Shown here: positions 1-7,894 of the stretch, piece after piece
Layout: each line of letters begins with the position of its first letter
Position numbering within the stretch: position 1 is the first letter of the stretch
DNA from: WS-9 sp036274595
GTDB lineage: Bacteria; Eisenbacteria; RBG-16-71-46; SZUA-252
Direction of reading: 5' to 3'
NCBI GenBank assembly: GCA_036274595.1
Contig: DASUFL010000052.1
Coordinates: 41,887-105,886, forward strand
DNA length: 64,000 nt
Notes under the pieces: model-generated
What the model was told of the DNA's origin: nothing
The model's input: the letters and a program-made list of their open reading frames with translations, nothing else
Database searches by the model: none
Program-made: the position numbers and the translations under genes

Positions 1-859
1 CCGATCCGAAGCGGAGCACGCGGAGCTGGTCGGTCGTCAGGAAGCTCGTGCCCGCGTAGTTCGCCTCCATCCCGAGCACGCGGTCGAGCTCGGTCGGATG
101 TCCCACGGACTCGTGGATCTGAAGCGCGAGCTGCGATCCTTCGAGGATGATGTCGCGCTCCCCTTGCGGGCAGGGATCGGCCGTCAAGAGGGCCACGGCT
201 TCTTCAGCGACCCGCGGCGCGTTCTCCACCCAGGGGATCGACTCGATGAGCTCGTAGCCCCGCGTCTGATGGAATCCCTCGGCCTGAGGGAAGCTCCGGC
301 GCTGGACTTCGGTGGCGGAGACCGCCGTCGCGCTGTAGCCGCCTCCCGACCGGACGATCGTCTGGTCGATATCGCTGCCCTCGGTGCTGACATAGATCTG
401 ACGCTTCTTCACGAACGTGAGGAAGCCCTCGGCGATCGCGACGCCGGACACGCGCCGCAGCGCTTCGTCGACACGGAAGAGCAGGTCGAGCTTCCGCTCG
501 AGAGGCACGTCGAAGGGATCGATCACGCAGGGCGAGGCCCAAACCGCGCGATGGGGCGGTTCGGCCGCGAGGCGAACCGGCCTTTGGAGGAGTCCCGAGC
601 TCGCGCGCGCGATTCCGACCGCCTCGGCGGCGCACGCGTCAACCGCGTCCTTCGTCAGGAATCCCGTGGCCGCGTAGCCCCAGCCGCCCTGGACGAGCAC
701 GCGCACGCCGAGGCCGACCGAATCGGAGCGGTCCACGGATCCGACCTGCCCGTTCTTGACCTGGAGGTCTTCGCGCGCGGTTTCGAGGAAACGCACGTCA
801 GCGTAGTCGGCGCCGCGCTTCCGCGCAGTGTCGAGCGCCTGCTCTGCGAGGGAGCGCAC
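1..859 (-). CDS. tldD: TldD/PmbA family metallopeptidase (3' part missing)
   Basis: This is the N-terminal portion, about 286 residues, of a TldD/PmbA-type metalloprotease; the gene runs off the left edge. The family processes small peptides such as modified peptide precursors and antitoxins in the cytoplasm. The sequence shows the usual opening (residues ADYADVRF near residue 15) and the zinc motif HESVGH near residue 249, followed by PTELDRVLGMEANYAGTS, which is very typical. The start is taken as GTG at 859, just downstream of the stop of the preceding barrel gene at 873; no ATG fits. The reading frame is intact across the visible part. Assignment to the family is firm; TldD versus PmbA subtype is inferred from the HExxxH motif. 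Confidence 0.88.
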   Translation of the reverse strand, partial: MRSLAEQALDTARKRGADYADVRFLETAREDLQVKNGQVGSVDRSDSVGLGVRVLVQGGWGYAATGFLTKDAVDACAAEAVGIARASSGLLQRPVRLAAEPPHRAVWASPCVIDPFDVPLERKLDLLFRVDEALRRVSGVAIAEGFLTFVKKRQIYVSTEGSDIDQTIVRSGGGYSATAVSATEVQRRSFPQAEGFHQTRGYELIESIPWVENAPRVAEEAVALLTADPCPQGERDIILEGSQLALQIHESVGHPTELDRVLGMEANYAGTSFLTTDQLRVLRFGS

Positions 860-872
860 GCCGGCCGCGAAG

Positions 873-2456
873 CTAGAAGGCGCGCTGGATGAAGAGGTAG
901 CCCTGATCTCCGAACCCGATCTCATCGGCAGGATCGTCGGGCGCCGAGTCGAAGTGGTAGTGCTCGTAGGAAGCGTCGATGCGGCAATGGAGGGCGTTCC
1001 AGTAATAGCCGAGCCCCAAGGTGAGGCCCGCCCCCTTGACCGGCGCGCTCGCGTCCTGGCGATTCGGATCGAGGCGGATCAGCTCCACCCCGGCGCGAAG
1101 CGGGAGCGCGGGCTTGAGGCGATACTCGCCGCCGATGTTGAACGTCGAGCTCATCCGGCTGAAATCGGGGAGCTCGTTGGTGAAATCCTCGCGGAATTCC
1201 CGCGCCAGCTGCATCTCCGCGCCGAGGACGCCCTGCTTGTTCGGGAGATCCACCGAGAGCCCGCCGGCGAAGCGATAGCCTTGGCGCTTCACGTCGAGCT
1301 CGTTCACGCTCGGAATGACGACTTCGTTCGCGCGGATCCACTCATACTCGCGGTAGTAGCCCCACTGCGCCCCCAGGTGCACGGGGCGACCAGGGGGACC
1401 CACCAGCCAGCGGGTGCTGACCTCGTTGTGGCGGAGCCCGCTCAGGAACGCGGACCAGTGCTTCTTGAAGACATTGTCCGGATTGGCGTCGCCCGGGAGC
1501 GGGTTCATGAAGAACTGAGGCGCCCAGTTGATCCGCGCGACCTCTTCACCGTCGAACGAGCGGTGCCGTCCATCGATGATCGCCTCGAGCCAGGACGTGT
1601 TCTTGTAGTGGATCGCTCCGCCGTACGCGACCTCGGGACGGTCCCAGTCGTACTCGTCCTGGTTGAGCGACGACTCGCTGATGCCGGTCACGTTCGCCTT
1701 GGAGTACTGGCCCCACCCCGAGACCGTCATCTCCGAGTTGAGAACGTGGGGGCGATACATGGCGCCGCCCTGGACTTCCGTCCGCTCGCTCGAGACGTTC
1801 AGATCGTAGGGAATGAGAAGGCGACGGTTCTCGTTCTCGGTCCGATAGCCGATCCGCCCGCCGATCGTCAGCCCTTCGAAGAACTCGCGCGCGTAGGTCA
1901 CCGAGATCTTCGGCGACTCGACACTGGCGCCGAACGTCCGGTCGGTCGTGACGGCATTCAGCTCCGGGGCGACGGGAAGGTCGAAGTCGCGGATGAACCG
2001 GCAGTCGTCGGGCGAGGGGCACCCATCGTGACGGCTCGCATCCACGTTCGCGTAGTCGAAGCTCGCGGCCAGGGCCCACTTCCTCCCGGGCCGGAATTCG
2101 CCACGGATGCCGGCGCCATGCAGCACGGCGCTGTTCGCGTAGCCGTAGTCGGTGTGATCGTGCCCTTGATACGTGATGGGCACCTCGACGTACGAGCTGT
2201 CGCGCGATTCGCGGAGTCCCGCCGGGTTATTCGAGTAGCCGTAGGGATCGAGGCGGCTCTGATCGTCCGGAATGGCGACCTGGATCCCTCCCATTCCCTT
2301 GAGCCTCGCGGATGCATTTCCGGTGAAGGGCTCGACCGGCGTGCCGTTCAGCCAGGCGTCCATGACCTGGGCTCGGGCCTGACCGGCCATCGCGGAAAGA
2401 AGGAGGATCGCGGAAACCACGAGAAGCGTTCGCGCATGGCGCGTGAAAGAGGACAT
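873..2456 (-). CDS. Predicted outer-membrane beta-barrel protein
   Basis: The 527-residue product has an N-terminal signal peptide ending near AGQARAQ, a segment GMGGIQVAIPDD followed by NNPAGL that recalls the start of FadL/PorV-type barrels, alternating polar and hydrophobic strands throughout, and a terminal aromatic residue (Phe) as in BAM substrates. It probably sits in the outer membrane as a channel or secretion-associated barrel; no substrate can be named. The ATG at 2456 is chosen because GGAG lies six bases upstream and the signal peptide follows at once. An in-frame ATG at 2495 would add 13 residues with no visible ribosome site. It lies 46 bases after the lipoprotein gene and just before tldD, so the three may be co-transcribed. 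Confidence 0.72.
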   Translation of the reverse strand: MSSFTRHARTLLVVSAILLLSAMAGQARAQVMDAWLNGTPVEPFTGNASARLKGMGGIQVAIPDDQSRLDPYGYSNNPAGLRESRDSSYVEVPITYQGHDHTDYGYANSAVLHGAGIRGEFRPGRKWALAASFDYANVDASRHDGCPSPDDCRFIRDFDLPVAPELNAVTTDRTFGASVESPKISVTYAREFFEGLTIGGRIGYRTENENRRLLIPYDLNVSSERTEVQGGAMYRPHVLNSEMTVSGWGQYSKANVTGISESSLNQDEYDWDRPEVAYGGAIHYKNTSWLEAIIDGRHRSFDGEEVARINWAPQFFMNPLPGDANPDNVFKKHWSAFLSGLRHNEVSTRWLVGPPGRPVHLGAQWGYYREYEWIRANEVVIPSVNELDVKRQGYRFAGGLSVDLPNKQGVLGAEMQLAREFREDFTNELPDFSRMSSTFNIGGEYRLKPALPLRAGVELIRLDPNRQDASAPVKGAGLTLGLGYYWNALHCRIDASYEHYHFDSAPDDPADEIGFGDQGYLFIQRAF

Positions 2457-2502
2457 GGCGTACTCCGGGACCGATACGATGCGGGGAGTGGTCATCGGGC
2501 GA

Positions 2503-3726
2503 TCAGGGCCGCAAGTAGATCGGGATCAGGTCGGAGACGCTCCGGGCTTTCGTCGTCCCGTCCACGATGGTGAACCGCACGGCATAATGGCCGCCAGGCA
2601 CGAGCTGGATGTCGTCCGGCCTGGGTGGGCCTGGATTTTCTACGCCGTTAATGATGACGGGGGGGAAGTGCGTGATCAGATCGCGTCGCAGTTCGAGTCC
2701 CCACTTCCCCATCGCCCACGCGCCGCGGGCCACGACGTCGACCTGGCTCTGGGTGGGGAGAATGAGGCGGAATGACGGTTGATAGTCGCCCGGATTCCAT
2801 GTCTTGTCCACCTGCGTCGGGTTGTCGAGACGGATGGGATTGAAGGTCTCACAGGCACCGAAGGTCTTGGCAACCGTGTTCCAGATCACGGTGATTGTAG
2901 GCTTGCCGCGGTTGAGCCTGATTTCGCGAGGGTTCTTGCTCGCGATCTTGAGCGGTACATAGTTGCCTGAATCGTGATTCGCGAGCATGTAGGTCCAATT
3001 TCCGGCGTCCCGGACCGGGCCCGACCCGTTGTCGTAGAGGTCCTCCATGTAGGAACCGCCGGGATGGTCCACCGATCCGACGGCGTCGGAATCGTCGACG
3101 GCGCCCGTGAATTCCGTGGGGTTCACCGGCGTTGCGGGATCGGTCGTCTCCGCCCCCCAGCGCCAGAGATCCTTGGGGTAGCTCCCGCTTGGACTCGAGA
3201 AGACCTCCACCAAGACCTCGTCTTCCTGGATGTTTCTGTTGATCGTCCAGTTGGCGGCTTTTACGAGATCGGTGTTGCCCGTGGTGCAGTCGATCAACGT
3301 GTCGCCCGTGGCGTCATCGACGACGTCGGCCGTCGTCACGAGCGGCATGTGCAGGCGGTTTTCCGTTCTGTCGGGCCACTGGAGGAGGAATAAGATGCCG
3401 TCGGGTACGTTTTGATGGGACTCGTCCACAGTCCAGAGGCTGCGGACGGAGAGGTAGTAGGTGCCCCCGCGTTCGCCTCCCTCGTTGTGCATGCGGATGA
3501 CCGACGCATCGCCCGTGACGGCCCACTCGATGTCCGTCACGCGGCCGTCGATCAGAAGCTCGCGCGATTCCCCCTGAGGCGAGTTCAGAAATCTCTCGTT
3601 CGCCCGCACCGCCGTGATGGAGCTGACTGGGTCGGGTTCGGTGGGTTGAGTTTCGCCGCAGGAGAGGCTCGTGGCGGCGAGCACGGCACAAAGAATCCCT
3701 GTTCGGAGCATCTTCGAAGAAGGCAT
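2503..3726 (-). CDS. Lipoprotein with ethylbenzene-dehydrogenase-like (EB_dh) heme domain
   Basis: The 407-residue protein begins with a lipoprotein signal peptide (SLSC, Cys23). Residues about 55-250 resemble the EB_dh heme-b domain of dehydrogenase gamma subunits: an opening LIDGRVTDIEW, a strand ILFLLQWPDRT near 111-121, and KDLWRWGAET near 185-194, which matches the family's D-x-W-x-W feature. No CxxCH motif is present, so any heme would be b-type. The C-terminal part is not recognised. A GAGGA ribosome site precedes the ATG at 3726 and a promoter lies upstream. Base composition looks less GC-rich than in the neighbours. No catalytic partner subunit is nearby, so the redox role is only inferred. 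Confidence 0.6.
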   Translation of the reverse strand: MPSSKMLRTGILCAVLAATSLSCGETQPTEPDPVSSITAVRANERFLNSPQGESRELLIDGRVTDIEWAVTGDASVIRMHNEGGERGGTYYLSVRSLWTVDESHQNVPDGILFLLQWPDRTENRLHMPLVTTADVVDDATGDTLIDCTTGNTDLVKAANWTINRNIQEDEVLVEVFSSPSGSYPKDLWRWGAETTDPATPVNPTEFTGAVDDSDAVGSVDHPGGSYMEDLYDNGSGPVRDAGNWTYMLANHDSGNYVPLKIASKNPREIRLNRGKPTITVIWNTVAKTFGACETFNPIRLDNPTQVDKTWNPGDYQPSFRLILPTQSQVDVVARGAWAMGKWGLELRRDLITHFPPVIINGVENPGPPRPDDIQLVPGGHYAVRFTIVDGTTKARSVSDLIPIYLRP

Positions 3727-3773
3727 CTATCGTCCTCGGATCATTCGGACTTTAGGGGGGGATATCGGGCGGT

Positions 3774-3803
3774 ACGTTACCGATCGGGGCGCTGGACTGT
3801 CAA
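3774..3803 (-). promoter_or_regulatory. Sigma-70-like promoter for the lipoprotein gene
   Basis: Read on the minus strand, TTGACA at 3803-3798 is followed by an 18-base spacer and TAACGT at 3779-3774, about 48 bases before the lipoprotein ATG. The -35 hexamer overlaps the stop codon of the preceding GH57 gene. The match to the consensus is good; no start site has been mapped. Confidence 0.5.
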
Positions 3804-5392
3804 GCAAAAAGCCCCGGATCGAGGTTGGGGAATATCGGGTACCTGGCTTCCATTGCAGCGACTTCCGGCTCCTCGATGGGCCCCTGGGTGAGCGCGCGAT
3901 CGAGGCGTCCGAAGCGATCCAGGTGCTCCTCGGTGCGTCGATGCGCGTACGGGACCAGGGTTCCGGTCTTCATGATGAACGCCCAGTCGCTCGCCTGGGC
4001 CAGGAGGAGCTCGCGGCCCGCCTGACGGAGGGCCCGGCCGCGCAAGGCGTCCCCTCGGTCCCCTTCCCGTGCGAGCGCCGCCATTCGCTCCGACGCGCGG
4101 AGCAGATGGCGGTAGATCCAGTCGTTCGAAGGATCCAGCCAGACGCTCGAGTACCCTTCCGCTCCCCAGCTCGATGGAAAGAGCCGCCCCTCCGCCGCGC
4201 GCGGGATGCGAGCCGCGGCCTCGGTCGCGGACACCGCCTCGAGATCGTCGCTCTCGGCGACTCGATCGAGGACGAGATCGAGCCACTCCGGCCCTTCGTA
4301 CCACCAGTGGCCGAACAGCTCGGCGTCGTACGGAGCCAGGATGAGGCAGGGCTGCCCGATGGCGCGCGCCGCGCGGCGCGCCGCGTCCTCCCGCGCGCGC
4401 ACGAAGTGGGACGCATGCGCCACCGCGCGCGCGCGCGCGCGATCGGGATCGTAGAGCTCGCGGTGCTCGAAGCGGCGGTCCGTGATCCGGTGATACTTGA
4501 GCCCGAGGTGGGTCCGCGTGCCGCCCGACGGAAGATCGGCGCGGATCTCGTCGAGCGGAAGATCGAATCCCTGGTCGCGGTAGTACTCGCGGTACTCGGG
4601 ATCGCCGGGATAGCCCTCGGTCGCGCTCCACACCTGGCGCGACGCGTCCACGTCGCGGCCCAGCGCGAGCACGCCGGCGCCCGTGCGAAACGGCGCGTAG
4701 GTTCCCGGGAGCGGACGCGGGCACGCGTTCGCGATCCCGTGCGCGTCCACCACGAACCACCCGACTCCGAACTCCGCGAGGATCGACTCCACGCCCGGCG
4801 TGTAGCCGCACTCCGGGAGCCACATGCCCTCGGGCGCGTGGCCCAGCCGGCGCTCGAGCTCCCGGGCGGCGGTGCCGATCTGAGCGCGCCACGAGGACGC
4901 GCCCAGGTCCATCAGAGGAAGGAAGCCGTGCGTGGCGCCACAGGTGACGAGGCTCACGACGCCCGCTCTCTCCAGCGACGCGAACGCCCCGACGACATCG
5001 CGCCGGTACGCGTCCTCGTAGCGCCGCCGCCCCTCGCGGAAGCGGTCGAGGTAGTGGCGCGAGAGCCGCTCGAGGCCGGCTTCGTTCGCGTGGCGGCGGA
5101 CGTCGCGCGCGGCCAGGTCCTCGAGGCGCGCGAGCCGGTGCGCGAGGCGCCCCCGGATGAGATCGTCGTCCAGCATCGCGATCAACGTGGGCGAGAGCGA
5201 GACGGTGATCCGCCCGCGCGCGCCGCGGTCGGCGCGCCGCTCGAGGACGCCGAGGAGCGGGAGATAGCACTCGAACAGCGCCTCGACCAGCCAGCGCTCC
5301 TCGAGCGGATCCTCGTACTCGGGATGGCGCACGTACGGGAGATGCGCGTGGAGCAGGACCGAAAGGAAGCCCGACGGGCCCGGCGCCGTCAC
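3800..5392 (-). CDS. GH57 family glycoside hydrolase, probable 1,4-alpha-glucan branching enzyme
   Basis: The 530-residue protein belongs to glycoside hydrolase family 57 of the branching-enzyme type, which transfers alpha-glucan chains to make alpha-1,6 branches in glycogen. It opens with SVLLHAHLPYVRHPE (residues 12-26). The predicted nucleophile is Glu194 in MWLPECGYTPG and the predicted acid/base is Asp356 in APYDAELFGHWW. Length suits the short GH57 branching enzymes. The start is GTG at 5392, forming a GTGA overlap with the DUF4912 gene; an upstream in-frame GTG at 5488 would add 32 non-homologous residues. A run of nine CG dinucleotides (4424-4441) lies in the coding region and encodes an Arg-Ala stretch. 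Other glycogen genes are not seen here. Confidence 0.85.
   Translation of the reverse strand: MTAPGPSGFLSVLLHAHLPYVRHPEYEDPLEERWLVEALFECYLPLLGVLERRADRGARGRITVSLSPTLIAMLDDDLIRGRLAHRLARLEDLAARDVRRHANEAGLERLSRHYLDRFREGRRRYEDAYRRDVVGAFASLERAGVVSLVTCGATHGFLPLMDLGASSWRAQIGTAARELERRLGHAPEGMWLPECGYTPGVESILAEFGVGWFVVDAHGIANACPRPLPGTYAPFRTGAGVLALGRDVDASRQVWSATEGYPGDPEYREYYRDQGFDLPLDEIRADLPSGGTRTHLGLKYHRITDRRFEHRELYDPDRARARAVAHASHFVRAREDAARRAARAIGQPCLILAPYDAELFGHWWYEGPEWLDLVLDRVAESDDLEAVSATEAAARIPRAAEGRLFPSSWGAEGYSSVWLDPSNDWIYRHLLRASERMAALAREGDRGDALRGRALRQAGRELLLAQASDWAFIMKTGTLVPYAHRRTEEHLDRFGRLDRALTQGPIEEPEVAAMEARYPIFPNLDPGLFA
4424..4441. repeat. (CG)9 simple repeat inside the GH57 gene
   Basis: Eighteen bases of strictly alternating C and G encode RARARA in the GH57 protein. 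Such tracts can be prone to slippage or Z-DNA formation. In this high-GC sequence it may simply reflect codon choice. Confidence 0.6.
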
Positions 5393-5943
5393 GATTCGCC
5401 GGGGCGGGTCGCGAGATAGCGCGCGACGGAGCTCGGGGATGTGCGCGGGGATCCCGATCGCGCGCGGGCGGCCTCGGCGTCGAGCCACGCGGCCGACGCG
5501 GGGTCGATGGACCAGTCGCCGGTCTCGGCGCAGGGCCCGTCCGGCGGCACCGGCATCCAGCGCGACGTGAGCAGCACGGCCAAGCCCGACGGCAGATCGA
5601 GCCCCAGCTCGGCGCGAGCCACGCCACCGGACACCTGGAGATCGAAGAACCAGGTCTCGTCCCGAAGCGCGTCGGGGAGATCGATCGCGATGGTCGCGAG
5701 CGGAGCTCCGTCCGGACCCGCTGCTTGATGCACGACGATGCGGTACCGGACCGGCGCCCGCGCCGCCTTCGCCATCGACTCCGCGCGCGCCTGGAGCCTG
5801 GACGAGATCTCCCAGATCGCGGCCGCGCGGTGCGGGTCGCGGATGAGGAGATGGAGCCGGTCCTCGTCGTAGCGCCGCCCCCGAAGCGGAGCGGCCGGCG
5901 CCTCGACCGGAGTCTGGGTTGCGAGGCGTTCGAGCGACGTCAT
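5389..5943 (-). CDS. DUF4912 domain protein
   Basis: This 184-residue protein carries a DUF4912-type domain: YDEDRLHLLIRDPHRAAAIWEIS near residues 25-47, then alternating strands up to about residue 150. It has no signal peptide or membrane segment. DUF4912 genes are often found beside GH57 enzymes, and here the two overlap by four bases (GTGA), which suggests coupled translation and a shared glucan-related task; the domain might bind glucan, but this is inference. The ATG at 5943 is preceded by AAAGGGA. The C-terminal 40 residues are Ala/Arg/Ser-rich and probably disordered. Confidence 0.72.
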   Translation of the reverse strand: MTSLERLATQTPVEAPAAPLRGRRYDEDRLHLLIRDPHRAAAIWEISSRLQARAESMAKAARAPVRYRIVVHQAAGPDGAPLATIAIDLPDALRDETWFFDLQVSGGVARAELGLDLPSGLAVLLTSRWMPVPPDGPCAETGDWSIDPASAAWLDAEAARARSGSPRTSPSSVARYLATRPGES

Positions 5944-5956
5944 GGATTCCCTTTCG

Positions 5957-7894
5957 TCAGCGGAGCAGGACCAGGCGGCGCGCGATCTCGCCGTCCCTCC
6001 ATCGTACGCGCAGATAGTAGACGCCGCTCGAGAGCGTCCGCCCGTTGTCGGCGGTCCCGTTCCAGTCCCAGGCCATGAGACCCGTGTCTGGAATCCGGAA
6101 CTCCCAGACGCGGACGCGCCGCCCGCGGGCGTCGAAGATCTCCGCTTTCGTGACCGCCCCTTGGGGCGCGCGCACGCCCAGGTGAACCGGCCCGCGGCTC
6201 GGCGTCGGCGCGGCGCTCACGGAGGGCCTCGGCGCTCCCCCGCCCGGCGCGGGGGAACCGGACGATCCCGACACCGTGACGATGACGCTGTCCGGAACGA
6301 GCTGCTCCCGGCCGCTCGAGTTGCGCGCCCGGAAATGGATCACGTGGTCCGCCACGGGCAGGTTGAACGTGAGCGAGAAGCGCTCCGCCCCTTCATCCAT
6401 CACGCCGTCGTCCGACGGGAGCGTGGTCCAGGGTCCGCCATCGACCCGGTACCAGAGCGAGTCGATCGTAGCGATGGTAATCGAATCCCCTGCCCCGAAG
6501 AGGAATGGATTCGTGTTCGGGAACGCGACGTCTCCGGCGGTGCCGGTGACGTGGATCGGGAACCCGGGCATGTTGCCGTAGTGGGTCGAGTCGGTCCGGA
6601 CCGACGGCCGGGTCTCGTAGAAGTCGAGGACGCCGGAGTGGTCCCGGTCGACCCAGCCGATCGAGCCGATGGTCGAGGCGCAGAGGCTGTCGGGATAGTT
6701 CCCCTTCATCAGACAGCGGTCGTCCAGGCCGCAGTACCTCGGCGCCGGGATCACCGAGTTCGAGTTGGGCCAGCCGAAGTAGCCGGTCAAGAGCGTGCAC
6801 GACCACCAGGCGCTGTTCGAGGGGTACTCGTCGAGTGCCCAGAACAGGTGCGTCATCTCGTGCTCCACGTAGTAGTCGAGCGCCGCGCTCCGCGTGTTCG
6901 TGTTGTTGATGGGCAAGACCAGCCACGGCCCGCCCAGATTCGCATGGGCGATGAATCCATCCGGGAAGGCGCCGTCGGGGTCGGTGTCGTTCTGCACCGC
7001 GAGGATGAGCGTCCCCCAGTGCGCGCCGAGCCGCGCGCGCGCCGCGTTGGCGACGTCGTACGCCTCCTTCTCCGCGTCGGTGCCGTAGCCCGCGAGCGGC
7101 TTGAGCGTCTCCCGGATCCAATCGAGCTCCAGGCTCGTCGTTCGCGTGATCGGCTCGTAGCCCGTCGGCAGGGATGCGTGCACCTCGATCAGGAAGGTGA
7201 GCGGGACATCGTGGGCCGCGGCGAACGTGGTCCACTTGAGCAGGCCGCGCGCCGCGGAGCGAACGACCGAGTCGCGGAGCGCCGGCGTCCAGTCGTAGAG
7301 GTTCGCATCGATGCTGCCGTCGGACTCCGGGAAGATGAGCGAGACGGCGACGCGCCCCATCATGAATTCACTCGTATCCGTCCACCGGGCTCCGTGCGGG
7401 AGACCGGCCGGCATCGGCGACGCTGCGTTCGGCCCGGGCCCTGGCCCGTCGATCCCGCTCCGGTCGAGCGGCGGCAGCATGTCCGCCCGGCCCTCGAAAG
7501 GATTGACGTCGGGATCCCCCGCGTAGGACGGCGCCCCGGACGGCGAGGGCGCGGGATTCTCGGCAGGACCGGTCACATCCAGGAAGCCGGCGGGCAGCGC
7601 GCGCTGCGGGCCGCGCGCGCGAACGAAGAACGTGGAGGGCAAGACGGCGACGTCGACGTGATAGCCCGCGCGCTCGAGCGCTTCGAGGGTCGCCCGGGGA
7701 TCGCCGCTCACCCCTTCGATCACGCGAACGCCTTGCGGCCGCGCGAGCGTACGGAGTGCTTCGCGGCTGAAGCCCTCCGCGGACGTGGATGCGCTCACGG
7801 CTGCCCCCGCGGGAGCGGCCCCGAACGCCACCGCCGCCAGCAGGGCCGCGAGGGCGATCCTCAACCTAGCGAAGCTGGACGACGCGCACCGCAC
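5957..7894 (-). CDS. Secreted zinc-metalloprotease-like protein with FlgD-like C-terminal domain
   Basis: The 645-residue product has a signal peptide (hydrophobic run near residues 11-30), a Pro/Gly-rich segment near 110-155, and a catalytic-type region with HEMTH at about 345-349 followed by DEY at 355-357, which resembles the HExxH...DEY arrangement of some metzincin-like peptidases such as the M64 group. A strand-rich region follows, and the last 85 or so residues form a FlgD-like Ig domain ending in GVYYLRVRW and VLLR, typical of C-terminal sorting domains. The GTG at 7894 has a strong GGGAGGAG site and overlaps the end of the preceding gene by 29 bases. Protease activity and substrate are inferred from the motif only. 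Confidence 0.68.
   Translation of the reverse strand: MRCASSSFARLRIALAALLAAVAFGAAPAGAAVSASTSAEGFSREALRTLARPQGVRVIEGVSGDPRATLEALERAGYHVDVAVLPSTFFVRARGPQRALPAGFLDVTGPAENPAPSPSGAPSYAGDPDVNPFEGRADMLPPLDRSGIDGPGPGPNAASPMPAGLPHGARWTDTSEFMMGRVAVSLIFPESDGSIDANLYDWTPALRDSVVRSAARGLLKWTTFAAAHDVPLTFLIEVHASLPTGYEPITRTTSLELDWIRETLKPLAGYGTDAEKEAYDVANAARARLGAHWGTLILAVQNDTDPDGAFPDGFIAHANLGGPWLVLPINNTNTRSAALDYYVEHEMTHLFWALDEYPSNSAWWSCTLLTGYFGWPNSNSVIPAPRYCGLDDRCLMKGNYPDSLCASTIGSIGWVDRDHSGVLDFYETRPSVRTDSTHYGNMPGFPIHVTGTAGDVAFPNTNPFLFGAGDSITIATIDSLWYRVDGGPWTTLPSDDGVMDEGAERFSLTFNLPVADHVIHFRARNSSGREQLVPDSVIVTVSGSSGSPAPGGGAPRPSVSAAPTPSRGPVHLGVRAPQGAVTKAEIFDARGRRVRVWEFRIPDTGLMAWDWNGTADNGRTLSSGVYYLRVRWRDGEIARRLVLLR

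Noticed and set aside
828..2573. Long plus-strand frame opposite the beta-barrel gene
   Set aside because: The minus-strand product has a signal peptide and barrel-type ending, while the plus-strand product is compositionally biased and featureless.
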